From NCBI GenBank assembly GCA_934196725.1, contig CAKPWR010000043.1:1-23052 (forward strand): a stretch of DNA of 23,052 nucleotides, read 5' to 3'. Within the stretch, counting starts at the first letter, position 1. Each line of letters opens with the position of its first letter. This DNA comes from an uncultured Prevotella sp. GTDB taxonomy: Bacteria > Bacteroidota > Bacteroidia > Bacteroidales > Bacteroidaceae. Shown here in pieces: positions 8,181 through 16,023 of this stretch. Position numbers and translations under genes: made by a program. The notes beneath the pieces were generated by a model that did not search any database, was not told the DNA's origin, and was given only the letters and a program-made list of their open reading frames with translations.

Positions 8181-9209
8181 TTAAAAGTTTATTTTCAGAT
8201 AATGACTTATCAATACGAGTCCACCCCATAGGGCAAACAACGGTACCACTTCGAGGGCACAAAAGTACAAAAATATTTGCAAAAACACACCATTTCTTTT
8301 AAAAAAGATTAGATATGTCTTGTAAAACGATAATATTTTAACTATTCCTAGTACTACTAGCGTATAAATGACTGCCACCTGGAGCGACAAATCGAAATAC
8401 GACAGAAGCATCACCATAGGGAACAAAGCTACCCCTTCACAGGATATCAGAAAGAGGTAAGCCTTAAGCCATTGTACATTTTTTTTCTTATCAAAGAACA
8501 CCCAACCCGATATGCTATAGAGGATTGCCTTCATCAGGAAATATCCTCCCACGCATCCCGCATATATACTTATTACCTGATATTGCTCGATGGTAAAAGT
8601 ATCGCTGATAGAAGCCTTGGAATAGATGAAATATCCTATAGCTATCAGGAGACACGTCTGCAATACGAAGAAGAACTGGAATCTGATTTCATTACTTGTC
8701 TCCGATATCTCTGTTGTTCCCAACGACGGAGTACGGAAGAATGTCTTTGCCTGCCGCAGAATGAGTTGTTTGGTTTTAGCGAATGCCATACAAGCCATTA
8801 CAAAACAGAGCAACAAGAGTGAGGTGATGAAATTATCTCCTGCCACCGTATAGGGTACAGGATCTCCCGCAACACCTAATCGGCCACCTTTCAGTTCTGG
8901 GTGAAACAATGAATCCTTAGAAAAGAATGATTCGCGATAATACTGTGGTAAACTGACATCTCGAAAGCTCTTTCCTGGTTTATGTCCTGGTAGATGCAAC
9001 GTGTCGGGCATTTCGCTCCAGTGTATTTCACTAGGTTTAATGTGCGCGCGTATCATTGAATCTTGCTGAGCAGGGGTTGCATTCTTTGGCAGCCAACTCA
9101 GCACCTGTTTGGGCGTGAGTTGGCTGCCATGTTGCTTCAACACCTGCTGCTGTCCTGCAGCCTCAAGTGTTGTTTCTGCTGTCAATATCGAATCTGCTTG
9201 TTGCACCAT
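8181..9209 (-). CDS. DUF4271 family membrane protein
   Basis: 342 residues of unknown function. The first 125 residues are polar and proline-rich with no signal peptide. They are followed by about six hydrophobic segments (roughly 127-143, 178-196, 211-236, 249-270, 276-292 and 308-335), so it is an integral inner-membrane protein. The C-terminal membrane part is recognisable as DUF4271, which in Bacteroidota is repeatedly found immediately upstream of hemD. Here the spacer is 6 nt, so the two are almost certainly co-translated. No catalytic motif is visible. Confidence 0.8.
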   Translation of the reverse strand: MVQQADSILTAETTLEAAGQQQVLKQHGSQLTPKQVLSWLPKNATPAQQDSMIRAHIKPSEIHWSEMPDTLHLPGHKPGKSFRDVSLPQYYRESFFSKDSLFHPELKGGRLGVAGDPVPYTVAGDNFITSLLLLCFVMACMAFAKTKQLILRQAKTFFRTPSLGTTEISETSNEIRFQFFFVLQTCLLIAIGYFIYSKASISDTFTIEQYQVISIYAGCVGGYFLMKAILYSISGWVFFDKKKNVQWLKAYLFLISCEGVALFPMVMLLSYFDLSLQVAVIYTLVVLGIVKILSFYKTYLIFFKRNGVFLQIFLYFCALEVVPLFALWGGLVLISHYLKINF

Positions 9210-9228
9210 TCTTTATTTTATCCTTTTC

Positions 9229-10503
9229 TTATAGTCCGAATGCTTTCTTTATATCGTTTACCTTGTCAAGCTTCTCCCATGTGAAGAGTTCAACCTTCAT
9301 GGTCTTTGCCTCATGATAACGGCTGGTGAAGGTCTTCTCTACAACTTCGTTCTTACGTCCCATGTGACCATAAGCTGCAGTTTCAAAGAACATTGGCTGG
9401 CGCAATTTCAATTGGCGCTCGATAGCCTTTGGACGGAGGTCGAACATCTCAGCAATCTTCGTTGCAATTTCTCCATCAGTCATATTCACATGACTTCTGC
9501 CATAAGTGTTCACATAGATGCTTACTGGTTCAGCTACGCCGATAGCATAACTTACCTGTACCAACATTTCGTCAGCAACACCAGCTGCCACCATGTTCTT
9601 GGCGATATAACGAGCAGCATAAGCAGCAGAACGGTCTACCTTACTAGAGTCCTTACCAGAGAAGGCACCACCACCATGAGCACCCTTACCACCATAGGTA
9701 TCTACGATAATCTTACGACCTGTAAGACCTGTATCTCCATGAGGACCACCAATAACGAACTTACCTGTTGGGTTTACAAAGTATTTGATATCATCGTTGA
9801 AGAGAGCCAAAACCTTGTCGCTCAAGTGTGTCTTGACACGTGGAATCAAGATATTGAGTACATCCTCACGAATCTTAGCCAGCATAGCCTCGTCATCGTC
9901 CTCACCATTTGCCTTCTTGATGAAATCATCGTGCTGGGTAGAAACAACGATGGTATCGATGCGCTGTGGAATATTATCATCAGAGTACTCGATAGTAACC
10001 TGACTCTTTGAGTCTGGACGAAGATAAGTCATCACCTTGCCTTCCTTACGGATATCTGCAAGAACTCGCATGATGAGCTGTGCCAAGTCAAGTGATACTG
10101 GCATGTAGTTTTCGGTTTCATTAGTAGCATAACCGAACATCATACCCTGGTCGCCAGCACCCTGATTCTCATCTTCCTCTCGGCTTACGCCACGGTTGAT
10201 GTCATCGCTCTGCTCATGAATTGCAGTAAGAATACCGCAAGAATCACCATCGAACTGATACTCGCTCTTGGTATAACCAATCTTCTTGATGGTCTTGCGT
10301 GCTATAGTCTGCAAGTCTACGTATACATTAGAACGCACCTCGCCCATGATGACAACCTGACCAGTAGTACAAAAAGTCTCTATTGCACAGTGTGAATGGT
10401 CATCGTATGCCAGGAACTGGTCTAGCAATGCGTCTGAAATCTGATCAGATACTTTATCTGGATGTCCTTCAGAAACTGATTCTGATGAAAACAAATATGC
10501 CAT
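9229..10503 (-). CDS. metK: S-adenosylmethionine synthase
   Basis: Makes S-adenosylmethionine from methionine and ATP in the cytoplasm. 424 residues, the longer form typical of Bacteroidota (E. coli is 384). Family motifs in order: [20 protein letters not shown] (about 8-27, ATP and Mg binding), [12 protein letters not shown] (about 116-127, the methionine-loop hexapeptide GAGDQG), and [19 protein letters not shown] (about 273-291, P-loop-like GGGAFSGKD). It is the first gene of the operon, with a strong AAAGGAG sequence 5 nt before the ATG and a TAACTTTG promoter box about 52 nt upstream. The leader is too short for a SAM riboswitch. Confidence 0.98.
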   Translation of the reverse strand: MAYLFSSESVSEGHPDKVSDQISDALLDQFLAYDDHSHCAIETFCTTGQVVIMGEVRSNVYVDLQTIARKTIKKIGYTKSEYQFDGDSCGILTAIHEQSDDINRGVSREEDENQGAGDQGMMFGYATNETENYMPVSLDLAQLIMRVLADIRKEGKVMTYLRPDSKSQVTIEYSDDNIPQRIDTIVVSTQHDDFIKKANGEDDDEAMLAKIREDVLNILIPRVKTHLSDKVLALFNDDIKYFVNPTGKFVIGGPHGDTGLTGRKIIVDTYGGKGAHGGGAFSGKDSSKVDRSAAYAARYIAKNMVAAGVADEMLVQVSYAIGVAEPVSIYVNTYGRSHVNMTDGEIATKIAEMFDLRPKAIERQLKLRQPMFFETAAYGHMGRKNEVVEKTFTSRYHEAKTMKVELFTWEKLDKVNDIKKAFGL

Positions 10504-10554
10504 ATTTTCTCCTTTATTTTCTATTAATTATTGATATTCATTCATTTGCGGCTG

Positions 10555-10562
10555 CAAAGTTA
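10555..10562 (-). promoter_or_regulatory. -7 box of the metK operon promoter
   Basis: TAACTTTG on the minus strand fits TAnnTTTG and is followed by CAGCCGC. No clear TTTG is at the -33 distance. A start a few bases downstream would give a leader of about 45 nt ending in the AAAGGAG sequence before metK. Confidence 0.55.
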
Positions 10563-10594
10563 CGCATTTTTTTTCAGATTCTGCTATTTTCTAT

Positions 10595-10648
10595 AGAAAA
10601 AACGAGCATTCTGAGGACCATGTGGCTACATTTTCCTCAGAATGCCCG
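10595..10648 (-). terminator. Intrinsic terminator of xerD
   Basis: GCATTCTGAGGA (10606-10617) is perfectly complementary to TCCTCAGAATGC (10634-10645); the stem extends to a CG/CG pair at 10603-10604 and 10647-10648 with one mismatch. On the minus strand it starts 2 nt past the xerD stop and is followed by GTTTTTTC. This is the clearest intrinsic terminator in the window. Confidence 0.85.
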
Positions 10649-10650
10649 AT

Positions 10651-11565
10651 TTACTTCTTGATATTACGTGGATGATGATTCAAAATAGCTTCGCGAAGGT
10701 CAGAAGTTTCTATATGAGTATAGACTTCTGTTGTCCCTATATCCTCATGTCCAAGCAAGTCTTGTATTACTCTAAGATCAGCTCCTCCCTTCAGCAGCGC
10801 AGTGGCAAAGCTGTGTCTCAGCGTATGGGGAGAGATTGTTTTTTTAATACCTGCATCTTGGGCTGTCTGCTTGATCATGATAAGTATCATATTGCGCGTC
10901 AGATGAGCTCCTCTACGGTTCAGGAACACATAGTCTTCCTCACCCGGTTTTATCTTCATGAGATTCCGGTCTATATACCATAAGTTAATTTCTTTCAAGG
11001 CTTTACCAGAGATTGGCACAAGTCGTTCCTTGCTTCCTTTTCCAAGAACACGGATAAACTTTTCTTCCTCAAACACATCACTTTTCTTGAGGTTAACCAA
11101 CTCAGAAACCCGAAGTCCACAAGAGAAGAGTGTTTCTATAATCGCCTTGTTACGCTGTCCTTCCCATTTGGATAAGTCTATGGCACCTTCCAGGGCATCC
11201 ACTTCTTCCACAGAAAGATACTCAGGCAAGTGCTGTCCTATTTGTGGAGAAGGCAAAAGTTCCGTAGGATCATCTTTTATATAACCGTCGAGTACCAGAA
11301 AACGATAAAATGAACGCACACCGCTCAGAATACGGGCTTGCGAACGGGCTACAATCTTCTTATCATGCAAGCTGGCAGAAAAGGTTTCCAGGTCTTCCAA
11401 TTTCATTTCCAGAAGCGACTTATCATTCTTTTCCCCATATTCTATCAGGAATTGCAGATCATGACGGTACGCCTCAAGCGTATTGAGCGAGTAACTGCGC
11501 TCCAACTTGAGATATCTCATATAATTCCGGATAAAATCATTACCAATTTTCTTGTCTGTTTCCAT
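10651..11565 (-). CDS. xerD: Site-specific tyrosine recombinase XerD
   Basis: Resolves chromosome dimers at dif together with a second Xer recombinase. 304 residues from the ATG at 11565. The frame is open up to 11760, but the extra 65 residues do not resemble the family and would begin inside aroQ, upstream of the likely promoter. An N-terminal SAM-like core-binding domain covers about 8-95 and the catalytic domain about 115-295. The catalytic set is complete: Arg152 (SCGLRVSEL), Lys176 (GKGSKE), His247 and Arg250 (PHTLRHSFA), His273 (LLGHEDI) and nucleophile Tyr282 (VYTH). It is transcribed alone and divergently from aroQ. XerC versus XerD naming is by overall resemblance. Confidence 0.9.
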   Translation of the reverse strand: METDKKIGNDFIRNYMRYLKLERSYSLNTLEAYRHDLQFLIEYGEKNDKSLLEMKLEDLETFSASLHDKKIVARSQARILSGVRSFYRFLVLDGYIKDDPTELLPSPQIGQHLPEYLSVEEVDALEGAIDLSKWEGQRNKAIIETLFSCGLRVSELVNLKKSDVFEEEKFIRVLGKGSKERLVPISGKALKEINLWYIDRNLMKIKPGEEDYVFLNRRGAHLTRNMILIMIKQTAQDAGIKKTISPHTLRHSFATALLKGGADLRVIQDLLGHEDIGTTEVYTHIETSDLREAILNHHPRNIKK

Positions 11566-11582
11566 TTTTATTCTTACCTTTG
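11551..11582 (+). promoter_or_regulatory. Probable promoter of aroQ
   Basis: CTTG (11551-11554, three of four matches to TTTG), a 20-nt spacer and TACCTTTG (11575-11582). It lies over the first codons and leader of xerD on the other strand and would give aroQ a leader of about 110 nt. Confidence 0.5.
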
Positions 11583-11651
11583 CATCTGAAAGCAGAGAAT
11601 TGATGCCCTTTGTCTTTTCTTCATTCAAGACATTGAGTCTGCTCTCTGCCG

Positions 11652-11659
11652 CAAAGATA
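11652..11659 (-). promoter_or_regulatory. -7 box of the xerD promoter
   Basis: TATCTTTG on the minus strand fits TAnnTTTG and is followed by CGGCAGAG. The upstream -33 region is T-rich (TTTTC) rather than a clean TTTG. It predicts a leader of about 80 nt and supports the xerD start at 11565. Confidence 0.55.
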
Positions 11660-11698
11660 CAAAAAAATATTGATTTAGAAAATAAAAAACGATTGTTT

Positions 11699-12121
11699 AT
11701 GAAAATACAAATCATCAATGGTCCAAACTTGAACCTTTTAGGAGTTCGTGAACCAGGCATTTATGGCAGCAATTCTTTCGAGAGTTACTTACCTCAGTTA
11801 AAGGCTAAATATCCTGATGTTGAGATAGATTACTATCAGAGCAACATCGAGGGTGAGCTTATCAACAAATTACAGGAAGTGGGATTCTCTTACGATGGAG
11901 TAGTTCTCAATGCAGGTGCCTATACCCATACAAGTATAGCCCTTCAAGACTGTATCAGGAGTTTGAAATGTCCTTGCGTCGAGGTTCACATCTCCAATGT
12001 GCATAAACGTGAAGAGTTCCGCCATCATTCTTATATTTCCTGCGCTTGCCTCGGAGTCATCTGCGGTTTCGGTCTGGCCTCTTACGACCTTGCCATTGCA
12101 GGAATCATAGCCAATCAATAA
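11699..12121 (+). CDS. aroQ: 3-dehydroquinate dehydratase, type II
   Basis: Third step of the shikimate pathway: 3-dehydroquinate to 3-dehydroshikimate, by the dodecameric type II enzyme. 140 residues from ATG 11699, the normal size. The frame is open further upstream, but the family begins exactly at MKIQIINGPNLNLLG. The flexible lid with Arg17 and catalytic Tyr22 (VREPGIYG), the substrate loop NAGAYTHTS (71-79) and the catalytic His97 block EVHISN are all present. It is followed after 1 nt by an O-methyltransferase, so the two form a bicistronic plus-strand unit. Confidence 0.97.
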   Translation: MKIQIINGPNLNLLGVREPGIYGSNSFESYLPQLKAKYPDVEIDYYQSNIEGELINKLQEVGFSYDGVVLNAGAYTHTSIALQDCIRSLKCPCVEVHISNVHKREEFRHHSYISCACLGVICGFGLASYDLAIAGIIANQ

Positions 12122-12122
12122 T

Positions 12123-12761
12123 ATGACAGAGACAGAACTTATCGACAAATACATCTGCCAGCATATTGAGCCCGAAGGCGATTATCTATACCGTCTTTAC
12201 AGGGCCACGAATATCCACACCATCCACGGCCGTATGGCAAGTGGTCATATTCAGGGTCGCTTGCTCAAGATGCTTGTACAGATGATACGTCCTGAAAATA
12301 TTCTGGAAGTAGGCACTTTCAGTGGCTATAGTGCCATCTGCCTGGCACAGGGACTGCAGGAAGGCGGCAAGTTATACACTTTCGAAATCAACGACGAGAT
12401 GGAAGATTTCACCCGTCCCTGGATAGAAGGATCGGATGTTGCCGACAAGATAGACTTCCGCATCGGAGATGCCAATGTAGAAGCACCCAAGCTGGGGGTG
12501 ATGTTCGACATGGCTTTTGTGGATGGCGACAAGCGCACCTATATCGAGACATACGAAATGGTGATGAAGATTCTGAACCCTGGTGGATATATCCTTGCAG
12601 ATAACACATTATGGGATGGGCATGTTATTGACCCAGCCTACGACCGTGACCATCAGACCAAGGGCATTCGTGCCTTCAACGATCTGATTGCCAACGACCC
12701 TCGTGTAGAAGTGGTTATCCTGCCATTGCGCGACGGACTGACCCTCATCAGAAAGAAATAA
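12123..12761 (+). CDS. Class I SAM-dependent O-methyltransferase (catechol/caffeoyl-CoA type)
   Basis: 212 residues. SAM-binding motif I is LEVGTFSGYS (61-70), the acidic end of strand 2 is FEIND (87-91), and the divalent-metal ligands of this family are visible as Asp134/Asp136 (FVDGDK) and Asp160-Asn161 (ADN). These place it with the metal-dependent family 3 O-methyltransferases (COMT/CCoAOMT-like; bacterial relatives include YrrM). The substrate is unknown. Start ATG 12123 is 1 nt after the aroQ stop, so translation is probably coupled to aroQ. It converges with the permease gene and ends at a long perfect inverted repeat. Confidence 0.9.
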   Translation: MTETELIDKYICQHIEPEGDYLYRLYRATNIHTIHGRMASGHIQGRLLKMLVQMIRPENILEVGTFSGYSAICLAQGLQEGGKLYTFEINDEMEDFTRPWIEGSDVADKIDFRIGDANVEAPKLGVMFDMAFVDGDKRTYIETYEMVMKILNPGGYILADNTLWDGHVIDPAYDRDHQTKGIRAFNDLIANDPRVEVVILPLRDGLTLIRKK

Positions 12762-12883
12762 ATCAAGGAGTTAAGGAGTTAAAGGAGTTAAGGAGTTAAG
12801 ACAATAGTCTTTTGGCATATATTTTAAACCAATAAGACATACGTCTTAACTCCTTAACTCCTTTAACTCCTTAACTCCTTGAT
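12762..12883. repeat. Perfect 41-bp inverted repeat built of AAGGAGTT units between convergent genes
   Basis: Left arm 12762-12802 and right arm 12843-12883 are exact reverse complements (41 of 41), separated by a 40-nt loop. Each arm holds four tandem copies of AAGGAGTT with spacing 8, 9 and 8. The inner flanks (GTCTTTTGG at 12807-12815 and CCAATAAGAC at 12829-12838) pair further with one bulge. It begins right after the methyltransferase stop and ends 16 nt before the end of the convergent permease gene, so it can act as a bidirectional terminator, though neither side has a long T-tract. Confidence 0.95.
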
Positions 12884-12899
12884 AAAAGAAAGTTCAGAA

Positions 12900-14129
12900 C
12901 TAACTCAAAAGTCTTTTACTCAATGCCCGTACCGGATACCATACTGCAAGCCAGCCTACAGCAATAACCGTAACAAAGATGATAGCCACATCTGTATAAT
13001 GTACGCTGACCGGATAAGCATCCACGATAAACGAACCTTCTGATTCGCCTAGACGAACGAAACCATACTGCTGCTGTAAGAGACAAAGCAACAATCCCAA
13101 TCCGATACCTATCACGGCACCAATCACGGCAATCATACGTCCTTCAAAAAGGAAGACTCGCGTTATCTGCTTATCATTGGCACCCAGGTTTCGAAGCGTC
13201 ACCACATCATTCTTCTTGTCAATGATAAGCATAGACAACGAACCGATGATGTTGAAGCAAGCCACTATCAGGATAAAGGTCAGGAAGATATATGCCATCA
13301 ACTTTTCTATCGACATAATCTTAAAAGTATCTTCCTGCTGCTCAAAGCGGTCGAGTACCTTATACTTGGAACCGGCTATTTTCTGCATCTCTGCCTTCAC
13401 GGCATTCAAATCACTTCCTTCCTTCAAACGTATTTCCAAATCAGAGAGCATTCCTTGCTGTCCGAAGAGATTGCGTGCGAAAGCGATGGAGGTAACGATG
13501 TAATTCTTGTCATATTTCGACTGTCTTACCGAGAAAAGCACGCCAGGCGAATTGAGCGAGTCAGTAACAAAGCCCTCTCCAGGGTTAGACAAATCCAACT
13601 GTCCTTCTTTCTGTGGAGCATAAATTTTGAGATAACCATCCCATTGAGCTCCAATACCCAAGGTCTGCGCCAGTCTGATACCCAAGGTACCATACTCCAG
13701 GTTTGCTGCATGAAGAGAGAATGTACCGTCACCATACAGGATATCAGTAATGTGCGACAATTCAGCAAAGTTATCATCCACACCCTTAATCCTTACCATA
13801 GCCTGCTTGCCGTCATAGATAGCAAGCGCCTGATCCTCTACGGTTTCTGTAGCCACATCCACTTCAGGCAACAAGCGTATCTGGGTTAGAATAGGATCAT
13901 CAGAAGGGGCTGTCTTTCCCTCAACAGGCACAACCTTGAGCTGTGGATCAAAACTCGTAAAGAGCGATGCCACCAAGTCATGAAAACCGTTAAACACGCT
14001 CAATACGATAACCAAAGCCATCGTAGCCACAGCCACACCAATCACAGAGATAGAACTGATCACGTTGATAACGTGCGTGCTCTTCTTTGAGAAAAGATAC
14101 CTACGAGCTATAAAGAATGGAAAATTCAT
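12900..14129 (-). CDS. LolC/LolE-type ABC transporter permease (FtsX-like)
   Basis: 409-residue inner-membrane protein. The N-terminal FIARRYLFSKKSTHVINVISSISVIGVAVATMALVIVLSVFNGF is the classic LolC/E start: one transmembrane helix at about 22-47, then a large periplasmic MacB/PCD-like domain (about 50-265). Three C-terminal helices follow (about 270-298, 327-350 and 375-396) forming the FtsX domain. The family extracts lipoproteins from the inner membrane with an ATPase (LolD), which is not in the window. It is the last gene of the envelope cluster, 32 nt after rbfA, and that spacer is entirely a period-8 repeat. It converges with the O-methyltransferase gene. Confidence 0.88.
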   Translation of the reverse strand: MNFPFFIARRYLFSKKSTHVINVISSISVIGVAVATMALVIVLSVFNGFHDLVASLFTSFDPQLKVVPVEGKTAPSDDPILTQIRLLPEVDVATETVEDQALAIYDGKQAMVRIKGVDDNFAELSHITDILYGDGTFSLHAANLEYGTLGIRLAQTLGIGAQWDGYLKIYAPQKEGQLDLSNPGEGFVTDSLNSPGVLFSVRQSKYDKNYIVTSIAFARNLFGQQGMLSDLEIRLKEGSDLNAVKAEMQKIAGSKYKVLDRFEQQEDTFKIMSIEKLMAYIFLTFILIVACFNIIGSLSMLIIDKKNDVVTLRNLGANDKQITRVFLFEGRMIAVIGAVIGIGLGLLLCLLQQQYGFVRLGESEGSFIVDAYPVSVHYTDVAIIFVTVIAVGWLAVWYPVRALSKRLLS

Positions 14130-14169
14130 TTGTCTTTTTACCTTTTTACTTCTTTACTCTTTTACTTTT
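14130..14169 (-). repeat. Period-8 tandem array filling the rbfA to permease spacer
   Basis: On the minus strand five octamers abut without gaps: AAAAGTAA, AAGAGTAA, AGAAGTAA, AAAGGTAA, AAAGACAA, then the permease ATG. The TAA of the first unit is the rbfA stop codon itself. The repeated TAA at an 8-nt spacing falls in all three reading frames. Confidence 0.85.
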
Positions 14170-14497
14170 TCAAGAGTTCGTCGATATGCTCCAGATAGTC
14201 CAGACTATCATCCAGGAAGAAGCGGAGCTCAGGAATGATACGCAACTGGTTTCTCACCTTTCTACCCAGGTCGAAACGGATAGTCTTCTCGTTGGCATTG
14301 ATATTCTTCAATATCTCCTCACCCTTCTCTGATGGGAACACACTGAGGTATGCAGTACAGATGCTGAGATCCGGACTTACTCTTACCTTTGTTACACTTA
14401 CCATCACACCATGCATCATGCGGGTCTGTGACTGGAAGATAAGACTCAACTCCTTCTGGAGAAGTCTTGATATACGGTTTTGTCTTGTTTCTTGCAT
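14162..14497 (-). CDS. rbfA: 30S ribosome-binding factor RbfA
   Basis: Late 30S assembly and cold-adaptation factor with a KH-like fold. 111 residues, the usual size. It starts with the conserved MQETRQNRISRLLQKELSLIF and contains VMVSVTKVRVSPDLSICTAYLSVF (about 31-54), LGRKVRNQLRIIPELRFFLDDSLDY (about 78-102, family signature R..P.L.F..D.S) and a C-terminal HIDELL. It sits between murI and the Lol-type permease. Both flanking spacers are short tandem arrays, and its stop codon is part of the downstream array. Confidence 0.96.
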   Translation of the reverse strand: MQETRQNRISRLLQKELSLIFQSQTRMMHGVMVSVTKVRVSPDLSICTAYLSVFPSEKGEEILKNINANEKTIRFDLGRKVRNQLRIIPELRFFLDDSLDYLEHIDELLKK

Positions 14498-14541
14498 AAT
14501 TCTTAACTATTAATTATAAATTATCAATTATAAATTATTCC
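14498..14541 (-). repeat. Period-7 tandem array filling the murI to rbfA spacer
   Basis: On the minus strand the units are GGAATAA, TTTATAA, TTGATAA, TTTATAA, TTAATAG, TTAAGAA, then TT and the rbfA ATG. The murI stop codon is the TAA of the first unit. Stops recur every 7 nt in most units and so occupy all three frames. Confidence 0.85.
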
Positions 14542-15371
14542 AGGTCTACGTGGGTAACACTTACCTGCTCATGCAGGAAGATCAATGCAGACTCTTTAAA
14601 TTTTTCCTCACTTTCTGTAGTCAGATACTGGCAGGTTCCACCCTTCGTAACCATCTGTTCCATGTTAGGATGGCGCTTCAGATAATCCTTCAGGCTATTA
14701 GCCACATACTGTCCCTGCGGCACAACCCTCACCCCGTCAGGAATATTCTTCACGATGCTGCTCATGAGCAGCGGATAATGGGTACAACCCAAGATGATGG
14801 TATCAATATCAGCATCCTTGCGCATCAACTGATCGATGCGTTTCTTGACGAAGTAATCAGCACCAGGGCTATCCGCTTCATTAGCTTCTACGATGGCTGC
14901 CCACAGAGGACAAGCCACACCACTTACCTCAATGTCTGGCCACAACTTACCAATTTCCATCTTGTAGCTCTCACTCTTGATGGTACCTTCCGTGGCTAGA
15001 ATACCCACATGCCGGCTCTTGGTGAGTTCGCCTATCACCTCAGCAGTAGGTCGGATGATACCCAGCACGCGGCGATCCGGATCCAATTCCGGAATATCCC
15101 TCTGCTGGATGGAACGCAGGGCTTTAGCCGATGCCGTATTGCAACCCAGGATAACCAGATGACAACCCATGGAGAACAGCTTGATAACCGCCTGGCGGGT
15201 AAACTTGTATACAACCTCGAAGGAACGGGAACCGTAAGGGGCACGCGCATTGTCGCCCAAGTACATATAGTCGTACTGGGGCAAGAGCTGGCGCAATCCA
15301 TGCAGGATGGTAAGACCGCCATAGCCCGAATCGAAGATACCGATAGGTCCCGGATTAGATGGCAACATCAT
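14535..15371 (-). CDS. murI: Glutamate racemase
   Basis: Interconverts L- and D-glutamate, supplying D-Glu for peptidoglycan. 278 residues. Substrate-binding GIFDSGYGGLT (11-21), YLGDNARAPYG (37-47), catalytic Cys77 in GCNTAS and catalytic Cys196 in GCTHYPL are all present. The ATG at 15371 overlaps the TGA of the third OmpH gene (ATGATG with TGA inside), so it is translationally coupled to it; the second ATG at 15368 is an alternative start one codon later. The bamA-ompH-murI order is recurrent in Bacteroidales. Confidence 0.97.
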   Translation of the reverse strand: MMLPSNPGPIGIFDSGYGGLTILHGLRQLLPQYDYMYLGDNARAPYGSRSFEVVYKFTRQAVIKLFSMGCHLVILGCNTASAKALRSIQQRDIPELDPDRRVLGIIRPTAEVIGELTKSRHVGILATEGTIKSESYKMEIGKLWPDIEVSGVACPLWAAIVEANEADSPGADYFVKKRIDQLMRKDADIDTIILGCTHYPLLMSSIVKNIPDGVRVVPQGQYVANSLKDYLKRHPNMEQMVTKGGTCQYLTTESEEKFKESALIFLHEQVSVTHVDLE

Positions 15372-15919
15372 TTAATTTTCTCCTTTAGTGCTTCTGTAAT
15401 ATCCACACCCATCACAGCACTCAGATAAGGAGTGGCATTGTTATCGGTATTGAGAATGAAAGCAAATCCATTCTCCTTACCTATCTGCTGTAAGGCCTCA
15501 TTCATCTTTGCCTTTAATGGAGCATAAGCCTCCTCCTCAGCCTTTTTCAGAAGACGGGCAGCCTCAGCCTTGAAGGCAATATTCTTCTCCATCAACTCAC
15601 GCAGCTCAGCCTGTCTTTTCTCTAAGATAGACTTGGCATAAGAGCGCTGGCCATCAAGAAATTCCTCATACTTGCTGTTAAACTCGGTCTCAACACGCTT
15701 GGTTTCTTCATCGAATTTGCCACGGAGTTCGTCCATATTATGCTTAGCTATGGCATAGCCAGGCATGGTATGAAAAACCTGCTCAAAACTGAAGTAACCA
15801 AATCGCAATGCTGGCTGGGCAGCAGTAGTCGCCGGTTGCGTCTCTACTGTTGGATTCTGCTGGGCAGAAGCCGAGAGTGCAACGAGAGCGAAAGCCAAAA
15901 ATAAGAGATTCTTTTTCAT
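15368..15919 (-). CDS. ompH: OmpH/Skp-family periplasmic chaperone, third copy
   Basis: 183 residues. Signal peptide about 1-19 (cleavage after SASA), then a low-complexity Thr/Ala/Pro linker (about 21-36) not seen in the other two copies. The Skp domain follows: FGYFSFEQVFHTMPGYAIAK, a long charged coiled coil (about 60-145, the Skp tentacles), and the closing strand GFAFILNTDNNATPYLSAVMGVDIT. Skp-type proteins hold unfolded outer-membrane proteins in the periplasm before BamA inserts them. It overlaps murI by 4 nt, and its upstream gap contains a terminator hairpin. Confidence 0.9.
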   Translation of the reverse strand: MKKNLLFLAFALVALSASAQQNPTVETQPATTAAQPALRFGYFSFEQVFHTMPGYAIAKHNMDELRGKFDEETKRVETEFNSKYEEFLDGQRSYAKSILEKRQAELRELMEKNIAFKAEAARLLKKAEEEAYAPLKAKMNEALQQIGKENGFAFILNTDNNATPYLSAVMGVDITEALKEKIK

Positions 15920-15927
15920 GATGCGTG

Positions 15928-15941
15928 ATACCTTATTATAT
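15928..15941 (-). promoter_or_regulatory. Shared 14-nt leader motif before the third ompH
   Basis: ATATAATAAGGTAT on the minus strand, 8 nt before the start codon. The identical 14-mer lies 2 nt before the bamA start (19891-19904). It probably includes the translation initiation region (AATAAGG); a regulatory role is only a suggestion. Confidence 0.35.
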
Positions 15942-15960
15942 TATATACTATGAATATACT

Positions 15961-15996
15961 GGATGATAAATAAGGGCAGGCACTTGTGCCTGCCCT
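15961..15996 (-). terminator. Terminator hairpin after the middle ompH
   Basis: GGGCAGGCAC (15974-15983) and GTGCCTGCCC (15986-15995) form a GC-rich stem, extended by an A-T pair, with a 2-nt gap (4-nt loop in practice). On the minus strand it is followed by TTATTTATC and lies about 28 nt past the ompH stop. It should end or weaken transcription between the second and third ompH genes. Confidence 0.7.
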
Positions 15997-16023
15997 CAGC
16001 TTACTATCGAATGAACCGATTGA

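Noticed and set aside
10504..10554. SAM riboswitch upstream of metK
   Set aside because: The leader between the promoter box and the start is only about 50 nt and has no set of paired stems.
11566..11760. Extended N-terminus of xerD (65 more residues)
   Set aside because: It would start inside aroQ, upstream of the predicted promoter, and the added residues do not look like Xer proteins.
12762..12883. CRISPR array or insertion-sequence ends
   Set aside because: There are no spacers of constant length, no cas gene, no transposase and no target duplication; it is one palindromic element between two genes.
14130..14169. Small peptide gene in the rbfA-permease spacer
   Set aside because: The array contains stops in all frames and no start with a usable frame.
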